The notes: a model not told the origin generated them from the letters alone. A stretch of 64,000 nucleotides of DNA from Bacillus sp. MYb209 (GCF_002975175.1 NZ_PCNZ01000013.1:54958-118957), one strand, 5' to 3'; shown: positions 44,077-53,345, numbered from the stretch's first letter. Program-made: numbers and translations.

Positions 44077-45108
44077 TTGATAATGATTAAGAAAAAACAT
44101 GTTAATGCGTTCGTTATAGCAGCAACTTTAGTAGTTCCATTTAGCGATATTATGGCACCGATTGCGAAAGCTGATGCAGCGGTTGAAATGAAGGCAAATA
44201 GTAAACTAGCAGATGGCACATATGACGTTATTTTGAAGACTTATAAAGATCAAACAAATGATACATCAGTTGCTTCTACATATTTAAAAAATGCTAAAGT
44301 AACAATTCAAGGTGACAAAAAAATCGTTACGTTAACAGTTCAAGATAGTAGCTATTTCCAGTATCTTAGAGTAGAAGATACAAAAAAAATAGGGACATTC
44401 CATGATGTAAAAGTAATCTCCGAAGATAAAACAAATAACGGTACGAAAGTTGTTCAATTTGAAATTGATGAATTTTCGAAAAAATATAATATGCAAATGC
44501 ATATATTAATTCCAGCAATTAAATATGATCATAAATATCAAGTACAGTTTGAAATAGATGCGAGTGCGATTGAAAAAAAATCTAAATTCTCTGATGTACC
44601 AACTTGGGCAGAAGAGTCAGTTCAATATTTAGTGGACAAAGAAGCAGTACACGGTAAGCCAGATGGTACATTTGCTCCAGCTGAAAATATCGATCGTAGT
44701 TCAGCTGCAAAAATATTAGCAACTGTTTTAGGTTTAGAAATTAATAAAGATGCGAAGCCATCATTCCCTGATGCGCAAAATCACTGGGCAACTCCATATA
44801 TTGCTGCTGTTGAAAAAGCAGGTATTGTAAAAGGTGATGAGAGCGGTAACTTTAATCCGAATGGAATAATTAACCGTGCATCAATGGCTACTATGCTAGT
44901 AAATGCATATAAATTAGAAAGAAATGAAAATATTAAACTACCAAAAGAATTTGCTGACTTGAAAAATCATTGGGGTGCGAAGTATGCCAATATTTTAATC
45001 CAAGAAAACATTTCAATTGGAACAGATAATGGCTGGGCTCCTGGTAAAGCAGTAAGCCGTGCGGAAGCAGCACAATTTATTGCGAAGACGGATAAATTGA
45101 AGAAATAA
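44077..45108 (+). CDS. NEAT-SLH surface protein, BslK-like heme binder
   Basis: A 343-residue exported protein: signal peptide to about 34, one NEAT domain (about 36-157), then three S-layer homology domains (about 168-343; FSDVPTWAEESVQYLVDKEA, FPDAQNHWATPYIAAVEKAG, FADLKNHWGAKYANILIQEN). The NEAT heme pocket shows the YxxxY pair in KYDHKYQV and SSYFQYLRVED. This architecture matches B. anthracis BslK, which takes haem and passes it to Isd proteins. It starts at TTG 44077 (AGAGAGG 5 nt away) or ATG 44083. Iron control is by the Fur box above. Confidence 0.92.
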   Translation: MIMIKKKHVNAFVIAATLVVPFSDIMAPIAKADAAVEMKANSKLADGTYDVILKTYKDQTNDTSVASTYLKNAKVTIQGDKKIVTLTVQDSSYFQYLRVEDTKKIGTFHDVKVISEDKTNNGTKVVQFEIDEFSKKYNMQMHILIPAIKYDHKYQVQFEIDASAIEKKSKFSDVPTWAEESVQYLVDKEAVHGKPDGTFAPAENIDRSSAAKILATVLGLEINKDAKPSFPDAQNHWATPYIAAVEKAGIVKGDESGNFNPNGIINRASMATMLVNAYKLERNENIKLPKEFADLKNHWGAKYANILIQENISIGTDNGWAPGKAVSRAEAAQFIAKTDKLKK

Positions 45109-45112
45109 AATG

Positions 45113-45154
45113 AAATGAAAATCAGTGAGGGACTATCCTCGCCGATTTTCATTT
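45113..45154 (+). terminator. Terminator of the NEAT-SLH gene
   Basis: AAATGAAAATC/GATTTTCATTT with inner GAGG/CCTC pairing. T tail is poor. Confidence 0.65.
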
Positions 45155-45178
45155 ATTAAGAAAAAAACAAATTCCAAG

Positions 45179-45207
45179 TTGACACATACGAATTACAGAA
45201 TTAAAAT
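45179..45207 (+). promoter_or_regulatory. Promoter of the sulfate importer operon
   Basis: TTGACA, 17 bp, TAAAAT; start expected near 45214. Confidence 0.8.
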
Positions 45208-45226
45208 GAAAAGAAATCAAACAGAA

Positions 45227-45306
45227 TACAATAGAAGCTCATCAGAGAAACTGAAGGCGCACAACGTTCACTTTTGTGAATAGATTGTGGGCCTTTTTCT
45301 ATTGTA
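45227..45306 (+). promoter_or_regulatory. Leader with terminator and closing stem, candidate attenuator
   Basis: A perfect 10-bp pair, TACAATAGAA and TTCTATTGTA, encloses an 80-nt element. Within it a terminator-like hairpin spans 45256-45293 (GTTCAC/GTGAAT, ACAA/TTGT, GGC/GCC) followed by five Ts. It lies between the promoter and the sbp ribosome binding site and would stop most transcripts. A CTCATCAGAG element near the start is faintly like an S-box core, but the other conserved S-box parts are absent. Confidence 0.6.
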
Positions 45307-45327
45307 CAAACTAAGGGGGCTTTATAT

Positions 45328-46383
45328 ATGAAACAGTGGAGTAAGACAACATTAATGAAAAGTACAGGTGTTTTATTATCAGCATTTGTTCTTTTGTCAG
45401 GTTGTGGTTCGGCAACATCCACTAGTAACTCTGAAGGAAGTACAGATAAGAAGGCAGTCGAACTTTTAAATGTTTCATATGATCCAACGCGCGAGTTATA
45501 TCAAGATTTCAATAAAGATTTTGCGAAGTATTGGAAAGAAAAGCATGGTCAGACAGTAACTGTAAAACAATCGCACGGGGGATCTGGAAGTCAGGCGCGC
45601 TCTGTTATTGACGGTTTAGAGGCGGATGTTGTTACGCTAGCACTTGCTTATGATATTGACGCAATTAGTAAGAAGAAACAGTTAGCAGAAGATTGGCAGA
45701 AGCGACTTGCGGATAATTCTACTCCGTATACATCAACGATTGTATTTCTTGTGAGAAAAGGGAACCCGAAGGGAATTAAAGATTGGGCTGATTTAACGAA
45801 AAAAGGTTTGTCTGTCATTACACCGAATCCAAAAACATCTGGAGGAGCACGATGGAACTATTTAGGGGCGTGGGGATACGCACTGAAGAAATACAACAAT
45901 AGTGAAGATAAGGCGAAAGAGTTTGTTAGCCAAATTTATAAAAACGTAGAAGTACTAGATTCAGGAGCACGCGGGGCAACGACAACTTTCGTTGAAAAAG
46001 GGATTGGTGATGTGTTAATCGCTTGGGAAAATGAAGCGTTGTTATCACAAAAAGAACTTGGAAAAGATAAATTCGAAATTGTAACGCCTTCGATTAGTGT
46101 ACTTGCGGAACCACCAGTAGCTGTTGTAGATAAAGTCGTTGATAAAAAAGGAACGAAAAAAGTAGCAGAAGGGTATCTTGAATATTTGTATTCAGAAAAA
46201 GGGCAAGAAATTGCAGCGAAAAACTTTTATCGCCCTCGTAATGAGAAAGTAACGGAAAAGTACGCGTCACAATTTCCGAAAGTTCAATTATTTACAGTTG
46301 ATGAACTATTTGGAGGATGGAAAAAAGCACAAGAAAAGCATTTTAATGATGGCGGCGTATTTGATCAAATGTATAAAAAATAA
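45328..46383 (+). CDS. sbp: Sulfate/thiosulfate-binding lipoprotein
   Basis: A 351-residue solute-binding protein. The signal peptide ends in LLSGC (Cys26 lipidated). Family motifs include [37 protein letters not shown] with the anion-binding loop, and [19 protein letters not shown]. It captures sulfate or thiosulfate for the CysTWA importer encoded next. AAGGGGG precedes the ATG. It is first in the operon, after the leader with the terminator. Confidence 0.93.
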   Translation: MKQWSKTTLMKSTGVLLSAFVLLSGCGSATSTSNSEGSTDKKAVELLNVSYDPTRELYQDFNKDFAKYWKEKHGQTVTVKQSHGGSGSQARSVIDGLEADVVTLALAYDIDAISKKKQLAEDWQKRLADNSTPYTSTIVFLVRKGNPKGIKDWADLTKKGLSVITPNPKTSGGARWNYLGAWGYALKKYNNSEDKAKEFVSQIYKNVEVLDSGARGATTTFVEKGIGDVLIAWENEALLSQKELGKDKFEIVTPSISVLAEPPVAVVDKVVDKKGTKKVAEGYLEYLYSEKGQEIAAKNFYRPRNEKVTEKYASQFPKVQLFTVDELFGGWKKAQEKHFNDGGVFDQMYKK

Positions 46384-46404
46384 GGGGGGATGAGGTGACG
46401 TTAT

Positions 46405-47232
46405 ATGAGGAAGAAGCGTGTCTTACCAGGGTTTGGAGTATCTCTTGGATTTACAATGCTGTATATGAGTTTATTCGTACTTATACCACTTTCTATCGTA
46501 TTTATTCAAACTTCGCAGCTAGGCTGGAAGAAGTTCGCACAAGTTATAACGAGTGAGCGCGTGTTGCATTCCTATCAAGTAAGTTTCACAACTTCACTTG
46601 TAGCAGCAATCGTAAATGCCATTTTTGGTTTATTAATTGCTTGGGTGCTCGTTCGAGATACATTTCCAGGGAAACGGTTATTAGACGGATTAATCGATTT
46701 ACCATTCGCTCTTCCAACTGCTGTAGCTGGTATTACACTTACGACGCTTTATGCGGAAAATGGCTGGATTGGAAAAATATTTAGTGTGTTTCATATAAAA
46801 GTAGCTTTTACCCAGCTAGGAATTATTATTGCACTGACGTTTATTGGCTTACCATTTGTCGTCCGAATGGTGCAACCAGTACTGCAAAGTATTGATAAAG
46901 AAGTAGAAGAAGCAGCTTCTAGTTTAGGAGCGTCACGCTTCCAAATATTTGTGAAAATCATTTTTCCAGAAATATTTCCAGCTCTACTTGCTGGTTTTTC
47001 ACTCGCCTTTGCGCGGGCATTAGGAGAATATGGATCTGTCGTGTTCATTGCAGGTAATATGCCGATGAAAACAGAAATTGCACCGCTTATGATTATGACG
47101 AAACTAGAACAATATGATTATGCAGGAGCAACAGCTGTAGCGGCTGTGATGCTTATTATTTCTCTTCTTTTCCTACTACTTATTAATGTGATTCAAACTT
47201 GGAGCAGAAGGCATGAACTGAAAAGCGAATAG
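46405..47232 (+). CDS. cysT: CysT, sulfate ABC transporter permease
   Basis: A 275-residue permease with about six helices and the EAA loop ...EVEEAASSLGASRFQIFVKIIFPEI (about 172-195) that docks with the ATPase. GAGGTG precedes the ATG. It follows sbp by 21 bp and cysW follows by 11 bp. Confidence 0.93.
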   Translation: MRKKRVLPGFGVSLGFTMLYMSLFVLIPLSIVFIQTSQLGWKKFAQVITSERVLHSYQVSFTTSLVAAIVNAIFGLLIAWVLVRDTFPGKRLLDGLIDLPFALPTAVAGITLTTLYAENGWIGKIFSVFHIKVAFTQLGIIIALTFIGLPFVVRMVQPVLQSIDKEVEEAASSLGASRFQIFVKIIFPEIFPALLAGFSLAFARALGEYGSVVFIAGNMPMKTEIAPLMIMTKLEQYDYAGATAVAAVMLIISLLFLLLINVIQTWSRRHELKSE

Positions 47233-47243
47233 GAGGGGAGAAA

Positions 47244-48101
47244 ATGGAGCCAATAGTGTTGGAGAAGAAAATAGTAAAAATCATGTCAGCTAAAAAAGAA
47301 TCTAAATTGGTACCAATTCTATTAATTACGATCACAATTTTATTTTTATCTCTCTTTCTATTACTGCCGCTTGTGACAATTTTTATGAAAGCATTTGAAA
47401 GAGGAGTTGATGTATATATTGCCGCTGTAACAGATCAAGAAGCATTTTCAGCAATCAGGTTAACGCTTCTCGTTGCATGTATTGTTGTACCGCTTAACAC
47501 AATATTCGGAATAGCGGCTGCTTGGCTTATTACAAAGTTTCAGTTTAAAGGAAAGCAGTTATTATTATCACTTATTGAATTGCCGTTTGCTGTGTCGCCA
47601 GTTATTGCAGGATTAGTATTCGTTTTACTTTTCACACCTCGTGCAGCCCTCGGAGGATGGTTATTGGAACACGGGATAAAACTTATCTTCTCTGTCCCTG
47701 GTATTATCATTGCGACGATATTTGTTACGTTTCCGTTCGTTGCGCGTGAATTAATCCCGGTTATGCAGGCGCAAGGGAAAAGTGAAGAGGAAGCAGCTCT
47801 TTCACTTGGCGCAAGTGGCTGGAAAATGTTTTGGCACGTTACGCTTCCGAATATAAAATGGGGTCTTTTATACGGCATGATTTTATGTAATGCACGTGCC
47901 ATTGGTGAGTTTGGAGCTGTTTCCGTTGTGTCTGGTCACGTGCGCGGCGTTACAAATACGATGCCGCTCCATATTGAAATTTTGTACAATGAATATCAAT
48001 TTTCAGCAGCGTTTGCTGTGGCGACTTTAATGTCACTCATCGCAGTTTTTACGCTCGTTATAAAAAACTGGATTGAATGGAGAATGGAAAAACGACAATA
48101 A
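47244..48101 (+). CDS. cysW: CysW, sulfate ABC transporter permease
   Basis: A 285-residue permease forming the heterodimer with CysT. The EAA loop is EEEAALSLGASGWKMFWHVTLPNI (about 173-196). About six helices, with a leading charged N-terminus. GGAGGGGAG lies before the ATG. Signature PFAVSPVIAGLVFVLLF is typical of CysW. Confidence 0.93.
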   Translation: MEPIVLEKKIVKIMSAKKESKLVPILLITITILFLSLFLLLPLVTIFMKAFERGVDVYIAAVTDQEAFSAIRLTLLVACIVVPLNTIFGIAAAWLITKFQFKGKQLLLSLIELPFAVSPVIAGLVFVLLFTPRAALGGWLLEHGIKLIFSVPGIIIATIFVTFPFVARELIPVMQAQGKSEEEAALSLGASGWKMFWHVTLPNIKWGLLYGMILCNARAIGEFGAVSVVSGHVRGVTNTMPLHIEILYNEYQFSAAFAVATLMSLIAVFTLVIKNWIEWRMEKRQ

Positions 48102-48113
48102 GGGGTGAGTGCG

Positions 48114-49187
48114 GTGAGTATTCAAATTCAAAATGTATCAAAACAATATGGTACATTTCAAGCGCTGACAGACATTCATTTGGATATTCCAAAAGGTGAA
48201 CTGGTCGCTTTATTAGGCCCATCAGGTTCTGGGAAAACGACGTTATTACGAATTATTGCAGGACTAGAAGAAGCGGATCAAGGTTCGATTTCATTTGATG
48301 GAGAAGATTTAACTGATATTCACGTGAAAAACCGGCAAGTCGGTTTCGTCTTCCAGCACTATGCACTTTTTAAACATATGAATGTATTTGAAAATGTCGC
48401 TTTCGGTTTAAAAGTAAGAAAGAAAAGTTTAAGGCCTTCAGCATACGCGATAGAAGAAAAGGTAATAGAACTATTGAAACTAGTAAAAATGGATGGTTTT
48501 GCAAAACGTTATCCAGCGCAATTATCTGGCGGACAGCGCCAGCGTATCGCATTAGCCCGGGCGCTCGCAGTCGAACCGAAAATTTTATTGCTTGATGAAC
48601 CGTTCGGTGCACTTGATGCGAAAGTGCGGAAAGAATTGCGAAGATGGCTCCGGAAACTACATGACGAATTTCAAATTACGAGCGTATTCGTAACGCATGA
48701 CCAAGAAGAAGCATTAGACGTGGCAGACCGCATCGTCGTTATGAATGAAGGACGCATTGAACAAATGGGAACGCCAGAAGAAGTGTATGAAAATCCAGCA
48801 AGCCCGTTCGTGTACGACTTTTTAGGAAACGTAAACTTATTTCATGGCCGCGTTCATAAAGGTAAGCTAAATGTAGGATCGGTGGAACTAGAAGCGCCAG
48901 AGCATAAGCACGTTTCAAACGTAGAAGGAGTGGGGTACGTAAGACCACACCACTTATCAATTGGTCGTACGAAACAAAGTGTAGATGCAATCCCGGCGAA
49001 AGTAACATACTCACATGTGGTTGGACCTGTCGTATATGTAGAGTTGAAGCGCGACGGAACAGATGAGTATTTAGAGGCGGAAATTAGTAAAGAACAGTTC
49101 AGACAGATTAACATTCAAACTGGTGAGTCTGTATACGTACATCCGAAAGAAGTGAAGGTATTTATTCCGGAGGATTTTGTTATTTAA
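48114..49187 (+). CDS. cysA: CysA, sulfate ABC transporter ATPase
   Basis: A 357-residue ATPase with Walker [10 protein letters not shown], signature [15 protein letters not shown], Walker [13 protein letters not shown] and switch VFVTHDQ. A C-terminal TOBE-like regulatory domain follows residue 235. I prefer GTG 48114 ([13 protein letters not shown]), as AAGGGGTG is then 6 nt upstream; a GTG at 48105 overlaps that site. Last gene of the sulfate import operon. Confidence 0.93.
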   Translation: MSIQIQNVSKQYGTFQALTDIHLDIPKGELVALLGPSGSGKTTLLRIIAGLEEADQGSISFDGEDLTDIHVKNRQVGFVFQHYALFKHMNVFENVAFGLKVRKKSLRPSAYAIEEKVIELLKLVKMDGFAKRYPAQLSGGQRQRIALARALAVEPKILLLDEPFGALDAKVRKELRRWLRKLHDEFQITSVFVTHDQEEALDVADRIVVMNEGRIEQMGTPEEVYENPASPFVYDFLGNVNLFHGRVHKGKLNVGSVELEAPEHKHVSNVEGVGYVRPHHLSIGRTKQSVDAIPAKVTYSHVVGPVVYVELKRDGTDEYLEAEISKEQFRQINIQTGESVYVHPKEVKVFIPEDFVI

Positions 49188-49276
49188 TTGTGAAGGGAAG
49201 GGACTGTCCCAAAAATCGAACCTTTTGACTAGCGGTATTTTCTCCTTGAATAAGATCACATAGGATTAGCATAAGT

Positions 49277-49313
49277 AGCAAAGGAAGATTTGAATTTCAA
49301 ATCTTCCTTTGCT
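49277..49313. repeat. 18-bp perfect inverted repeat
   Basis: AGCAAAGGAAGATTTGAA and its reverse complement, separated by one base. It lies 90 bp after cysA. There is no T run, so it is an atypical terminator or an element edge. Confidence 0.7.
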
Positions 49314-49327
49314 GTATGTGTATATAG

Positions 49328-49450
49328 TTATTTACTCTTTACTAATTTTGTATTCTTCCAATCTAGTACGAAAGATTTATTAAACGTCTTTTGATCAACA
49401 TCTTTTACATTATTTCCAACCCAGTTCGCAGTTCTGAACGTGAAGGGGAA
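49328..49450 (-). pseudogene. C-terminal remnant of an unidentified gene
   Basis: On the minus strand 40 codons remain open, reading FPFTFRTANWVGNNVKDVD and ending VLDWKNTKLVKSK-stop. The composition is protein-like, but there is no start or ribosome binding site. It begins directly after the tetR stop and is in the same frame. I infer a gene whose 5' part was lost. Confidence 0.5.
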
Positions 49451-50017
49451 CTAGTTGTTTACTTTCATATTTAAAAATTGAACAAGCTGATTATTTAAAT
49501 AGCTTGCACTATAAGAAAAATCATTTTGATACCAATGAATAATTATGCCAATAATAGCATTTGCTTGATAGGAACAATAGAGCTGATGATTGACGCCTTC
49601 TTTAAGGAATGTTTCTTTATCTTGAAGTAATAAATGAGTTATTTCCTCGAATAATAAATAATAGTACATTAAAGGGACTTTTTTTGAAAAAACAATACGG
49701 TAGAAAGGCTTATATTTTTCGATATGATGAAAAATCCGAATTGTAGAAGGTTCTAATTCACTCGTTTTTAAAACTGATACATATCGGTAAGGTTCTTGAT
49801 AAGAACGTGCTAAATCTGCTGTGATTTCTTTAAAATAATCCTTAAATAAATCTTCAATTTGGTTATAATGCAAGTAAAACGTACCACGATTTACTTTTGC
49901 CTTTCTGCAAATTTCCGAAATTGAGATATCTTCTAGAACTTTTTCATTTAATAATTCTAATAATGCATTATGTAATGCTTCTTTTGTTTTCACAATACGC
50001 AAATCTGTACGTGTCAT
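49451..50017 (-). CDS. TetR-family regulator, divergent from SDR gene
   Basis: From ATG 50017 with AGAGGTG upstream, 188 residues. Helix-turn-helix: EDISISEICRKAKVNRGTFYLHYNQIEDL (about 29-57). The C-terminal half has the TetR_C pattern of the DhaS-like subgroup (FLNMKVNN at the end). It is divergently transcribed from the short-chain dehydrogenase gene, whose promoter carries an inverted repeat, so it probably represses that gene. Confidence 0.85.
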   Translation of the reverse strand: MTRTDLRIVKTKEALHNALLELLNEKVLEDISISEICRKAKVNRGTFYLHYNQIEDLFKDYFKEITADLARSYQEPYRYVSVLKTSELEPSTIRIFHHIEKYKPFYRIVFSKKVPLMYYYLLFEEITHLLLQDKETFLKEGVNHQLYCSYQANAIIGIIIHWYQNDFSYSASYLNNQLVQFLNMKVNN

Positions 50018-50087
50018 TTTTTCACCTCTTATTGAACACATCTCTTGCTTTGTGTTATTTAATGAACATATATTGTTTTTTTGCTTA

Positions 50088-50138
50088 TTGTAAGCGTTTG
50101 TTTATATTATTATAATTTTTATTGAACAACTGTACAAT
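50088..50138 (+). promoter_or_regulatory. SDR promoter and operator
   Basis: TTGTAA (50088), 17 bp, TATAAT (50111), then the near-palindrome ATTGAACAACTGTACAAT at 50121-50138 over the start. The half-site ATTGAACA recurs at 50031 and a close form at 50061, near the tetR start. Confidence 0.65.
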
Positions 50139-50158
50139 AGAAAAGGAGGCCGTTTCGA

Positions 50159-50917
50159 ATGAGATTAAAAGGCAAAGTAGCAATTGTCACTGGTGCTGCA
50201 TCAGGCATGGGGAAAGCAATTGCAGAAGGTTATGCAAAAGAAGGTGCAAAAGTCGTTGTATCGGACTTAAACTTAGAAGGTGCTCAAGCTGTAGTAGAGG
50301 GAATGAAAGTTTCAGGTGCAGAAGCCATTGCTGTTCAAACAAACGTAGCTTCCGAAGAAGATCTACAGCAGCTATTCGCTGAAACAAAAAAAGCTTTTGG
50401 GAAATTAGACATTCTCGTTAATAATGCAGGTATCATGGATGGGATGGAGCCTGTTGGTGAAATTTCAGACGAACGTTGGGAAAAAGTTTTTTCGGTTAAT
50501 ACAGTAGCTGTTATGAAATCAATGCGTATTGCTGTGAACCTATTCTTAGAACAAGGGCACGGTACAATTGTCAATAACATTTCTGCTGGCGGATTATGCG
50601 GTGCACGTGCTGGTGCTGCGTACACAGCTTCTAAACATGCAGTTGTTGGCTTAACAAAAAACACTGCATTTATGTATGCGAACAAAAACATTCGCTGCAA
50701 TGGTATCGCTCCTGGAGCAGTCATTACAAACATTGGCTCTTCAATGACGAATATGAGCGAATTTGGTGCAAGTCGCCAAGCATTAGGTATGGATATTAAT
50801 CCACGAGCTGGACAACCAGAAGAAATTGCACATATGGCCATCTTTTTAGCCTCAGATGAAGCAAGTTTTGTGAATGGACAGGTTATTGCTGTAGATGGTG
50901 GTTGGACGGCTTATTAA
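50159..50917 (+). CDS. Short-chain dehydrogenase/reductase
   Basis: A 252-residue classical SDR. The NAD(P) motif is TGAASGMGKAIA (about 12-23), NNAGIMDG in the middle, catalytic Ser142, Tyr155 and Lys159 (YTASK), and the C-terminal GQVIAVDGGWTAY. The family includes glucose 1-dehydrogenase and many others; substrate unknown. AAAGGAGG precedes the ATG. Regulated by the divergent TetR gene by context. Confidence 0.9.
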   Translation: MRLKGKVAIVTGAASGMGKAIAEGYAKEGAKVVVSDLNLEGAQAVVEGMKVSGAEAIAVQTNVASEEDLQQLFAETKKAFGKLDILVNNAGIMDGMEPVGEISDERWEKVFSVNTVAVMKSMRIAVNLFLEQGHGTIVNNISAGGLCGARAGAAYTASKHAVVGLTKNTAFMYANKNIRCNGIAPGAVITNIGSSMTNMSEFGASRQALGMDINPRAGQPEEIAHMAIFLASDEASFVNGQVIAVDGGWTAY

Positions 50918-50940
50918 CTTAATTTACTTATTTTAGATTA

Positions 50941-50962
50941 AAGACCACTAATTAGTGGTCTT
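50941..50962 (+). terminator. SDR terminator
   Basis: AAGACCACTAA and its complement in direct contact, then TTCTTT. Confidence 0.7.
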
Positions 50963-51016
50963 CTTTATTATTAGCTATGTTAAAGAATAGTGTTGATTTT
51001 TTTAAACATTAAAAGA

Positions 51017-51086
51017 AACCCCGTATTGGTTTGGAGTGTCCTTGTTGCATTAAAGCTCCCATAAGTTTAATAAAGATACAGGGTTA
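51017..51086. repeat. 70-bp element with short inverted ends
   Basis: AACCCCGTAT at 51017 and ATACAGGGTT at 51077 are inverted with one mismatch. The interior is non-coding. It may be a small hairpin element or chance. The rest of 50963-51118 shows nothing else. Confidence 0.35.
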
Positions 51087-51118
51087 TTAAATTAATATGT
51101 ATTTATAGTGGGGGAAAA

Positions 51119-51235
51119 TTGTATACCAACAAAAGAAATGTTTGGGAAGAAACAAAACAAATGGTGGAGTTAGCGATTTTATACAGTGGAACATGTGATA
51201 GTTATGATGGATGGGAAACAAAAATTGTAGAGTAA
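51119..51235 (+). CDS. 38-aa fragment, RraB-like C-terminus
   Basis: TTG 51119 with GGGGG upstream opens a frame that ends ELAILYSGTCDSYDGWETKI and VE. The YDGWET motif is like the C-terminal end of RraB (RNase E regulator) domain proteins, which are normally over 100 residues. It is probably a truncated relic that may still be translated. A terminator follows. Confidence 0.4.
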   Translation: MYTNKRNVWEETKQMVELAILYSGTCDSYDGWETKIVE

Positions 51236-51245
51236 TATATAATGA

Positions 51246-51283
51246 GAGACTATTCTAAATTGAATTTTAGATAGTCTTTTTTA
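51246..51283 (+). terminator. Terminator after the fragment
   Basis: AGACTAT and ATAGTCT with TAAA/TTTA inside, then six Ts. Confidence 0.8.
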
Positions 51284-51328
51284 TTGTGAAAATAGGGGTC
51301 TGAAGTATTGCTAGCAAAATAACATAAA

Positions 51329-51967
51329 ATGAATAAATACGTTGTTCTATTTGCGACATATACGTACGATGACGATAACCGTCAGATTGAAAAGAATATA
51401 AATAGCCAAGTGACACGTTACTTCTATGATGGAGATAGTATTCATCTGTTATATGAAACAGATGGAAGTGAATATTGTAAGTTTTATGCCGGAGAAGGGA
51501 TTCAAGATTGTCAGGTTGATGTGAATCAAGATATATGGATTAGTTATAGTGATGAAGGGATTTTTGGAGAGTCCCCAATTGGAGCAAACGGTATAGTTGC
51601 TTTTGATCCTACAGGTAAATTGATTTTTAATAATTATGATCAATATGTAGAAAGGTTTAATGTACCTCCTATAGATGATTGTTATGCAATGAACGTTATA
51701 GATGGAGACGTTTGGCTCTATTATTATTCAGAATTTCCTTTAGTTCAAATGAAAGATAAAAATTTTCATATGTTGTGGAATGAAATAAATTTAACGATGG
51801 AAATATGGTCAGAAAGTTTTGCGGTTGTTCAAGATAAAGTAGTATTCATTACTCGAGATAAAAAGTTGGTTGTTTATGATTTAAACAACAATCATGTGTA
51901 TGATATTAATCCTTGTAATGCAACAGATTCATGCTCACTTTATTATAAATATACACGTGAGTATTAA
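51329..51967 (+). CDS. Chimeric gene: RHS/YD-repeat start, propeller-like rest
   Basis: A 212-residue frame. Residues about 9-46 (ATYTYDDDNRQIEKN, VTRYFYDGDSIHLLYETDG) look like an RHS/YD repeat, while the rest (GEGIQDCQVDVNQDIWISYS, FDPTGKLIF, DGDVWLYYYSEFPLVQ) looks like a beta-propeller protein of an unrelated family. No good ribosome binding site lies before the ATG. I infer a fusion formed by recombination in a decayed region, with uncertain expression. It could be a cargo or toxin-cassette remnant. Confidence 0.5.
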   Translation: MNKYVVLFATYTYDDDNRQIEKNINSQVTRYFYDGDSIHLLYETDGSEYCKFYAGEGIQDCQVDVNQDIWISYSDEGIFGESPIGANGIVAFDPTGKLIFNNYDQYVERFNVPPIDDCYAMNVIDGDVWLYYYSEFPLVQMKDKNFHMLWNEINLTMEIWSESFAVVQDKVVFITRDKKLVVYDLNNNHVYDINPCNATDSCSLYYKYTREY

Positions 51968-52198
51968 ATCTCACAAGTGTAAAATAGAAAAGGTGGTTTT
52001 AATATATCAGTTACAAAAAAATGTCCGATTTAATGCAAGAGGATCATAAATAGCAGGTTACTATAAAGAAAACCTGTAAAAATAACTTTGTTTTGTAATA
52101 AATAAAGCAGTCTTATTACGGTCCGTTTGGAATGCTTACTATTTCCGTTAAACGTGCATAACAAGATATAATAGAAGAAATCAATAAGGAGGCTGCCT

Positions 52199-53305
52199 GT
52201 GAAGAATCTTCGTTATTTCAATATATTTACTATGTTAATTGTATACACGCTACTTATGTTTTACATCGGTTGGAACGGATGGGTTTGGCTCAGTACGGTA
52301 TTGGGCTGGGAATCTTGGGGATATTACGCTTTCATAGTCGGATTTATTTCATATGCGTACATTCTCGTGCAAGTGTTTAAATTCCTTCCTTTCCTGCGAA
52401 CGGTCGGTTCAATTTGGTTTGCGGTTATACAATACGCGCTTATGTTATTGCCGTTAGCCGATATTGCAGTCTTCCTACTGCAGTTTTCAGTGGAGAAAGA
52501 GACGGCAATTATTTGGACAGGAACGGTCGTTTTACTCGTGTTCGTCTTTATCTTCGCATATGGGGTATTTAATGCATATAGTCCAGTAGTAAGAAAATAC
52601 GAAGTGCATATACCGAAAAAAGTAGAAGGGCGTAAAAGTTTACGCATTGCGATGGCTTCTGATATGCATTTCGGTAAACTGTCTGGTGTTTCTCATTTAA
52701 AGAGACTTGTCCATCATGTAAATGAAATGAAACCAGATATTATTTTACTGCCCGGTGATATAATAGATGACCATCCAGGTGTATTCATTCAGAAAAATAT
52801 GGGACCAATCATGAAACAGATGAAAGCTCCATTAGGCGTATATGGTGTGTTAGGAAACCATGAATATTATGGCAGAGCTGTTCCTGAGTTTTTACAAGAG
52901 ATGGATAAGATTGATATTCGTATTCTTTTAGATGAAGTCATTACAATTGAAGATCATTTTTATCTCGTTGGAAGAAGGGATAAAACAGAGCGTGATCGTC
53001 AAAGCTTTGAAAGTTTAATGAGTACGGTAGATAAATCGCTTCCTGTTATCGCAATGGATCACCAGCCATTTGAATTAAAACAAGCAGCGGATGCCGGCGT
53101 CGATTTACTATTATCCGGCCACACGCACCGCGGACAAATGGCGCCGAATCATATTGTGACGAGAAGAATGTACGAACTAGACTGGGGATACGCACAAAAA
53201 GGTGCATTCCACGCCATTGTTTCTTCTGGATTCGGATTTTGGGGACCACCGCTAAGACTTGGAAGCAGGTCAGAGATTGTGCAGGTGGAAGTTACGTTTG
53301 AATAG
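52199..53305 (+). CDS. Membrane-anchored metallophosphoesterase
   Basis: A 368-residue protein with four hydrophobic helices in the first 130 residues, then a calcineurin-like phosphoesterase domain: ASDMHFGKLSG, LLPGDIIDDHP, GVLGNHEYYGR and LLSGHTHRGQ hold the metal-binding Asp, His and Asn. It starts at GTG with AAGGAGG upstream. Related Bacillus proteins are YkuE, YpbG and YkoQ; the substrate cannot be read from sequence. Confidence 0.9.
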   Translation: MKNLRYFNIFTMLIVYTLLMFYIGWNGWVWLSTVLGWESWGYYAFIVGFISYAYILVQVFKFLPFLRTVGSIWFAVIQYALMLLPLADIAVFLLQFSVEKETAIIWTGTVVLLVFVFIFAYGVFNAYSPVVRKYEVHIPKKVEGRKSLRIAMASDMHFGKLSGVSHLKRLVHHVNEMKPDIILLPGDIIDDHPGVFIQKNMGPIMKQMKAPLGVYGVLGNHEYYGRAVPEFLQEMDKIDIRILLDEVITIEDHFYLVGRRDKTERDRQSFESLMSTVDKSLPVIAMDHQPFELKQAADAGVDLLLSGHTHRGQMAPNHIVTRRMYELDWGYAQKGAFHAIVSSGFGFWGPPLRLGSRSEIVQVEVTFE

Positions 53306-53312
53306 GTATGTG

Positions 53313-53345
53313 AAATAGAGAGCTGAGTGCTCTCTATTTTTTTAT
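53313..53345 (+). terminator. Terminator of phosphoesterase gene
   Basis: AAATAGAGAGC/GCTCTCTATTT, 5-nt loop, T run. Confidence 0.9.

Noticed and set aside
45227-45306. S-box (SAM) riboswitch before sbp
   Set aside because: Only a CTCATCAGAG-like element is present; the GGTGGAGGGA and GGCAACC parts are missing.
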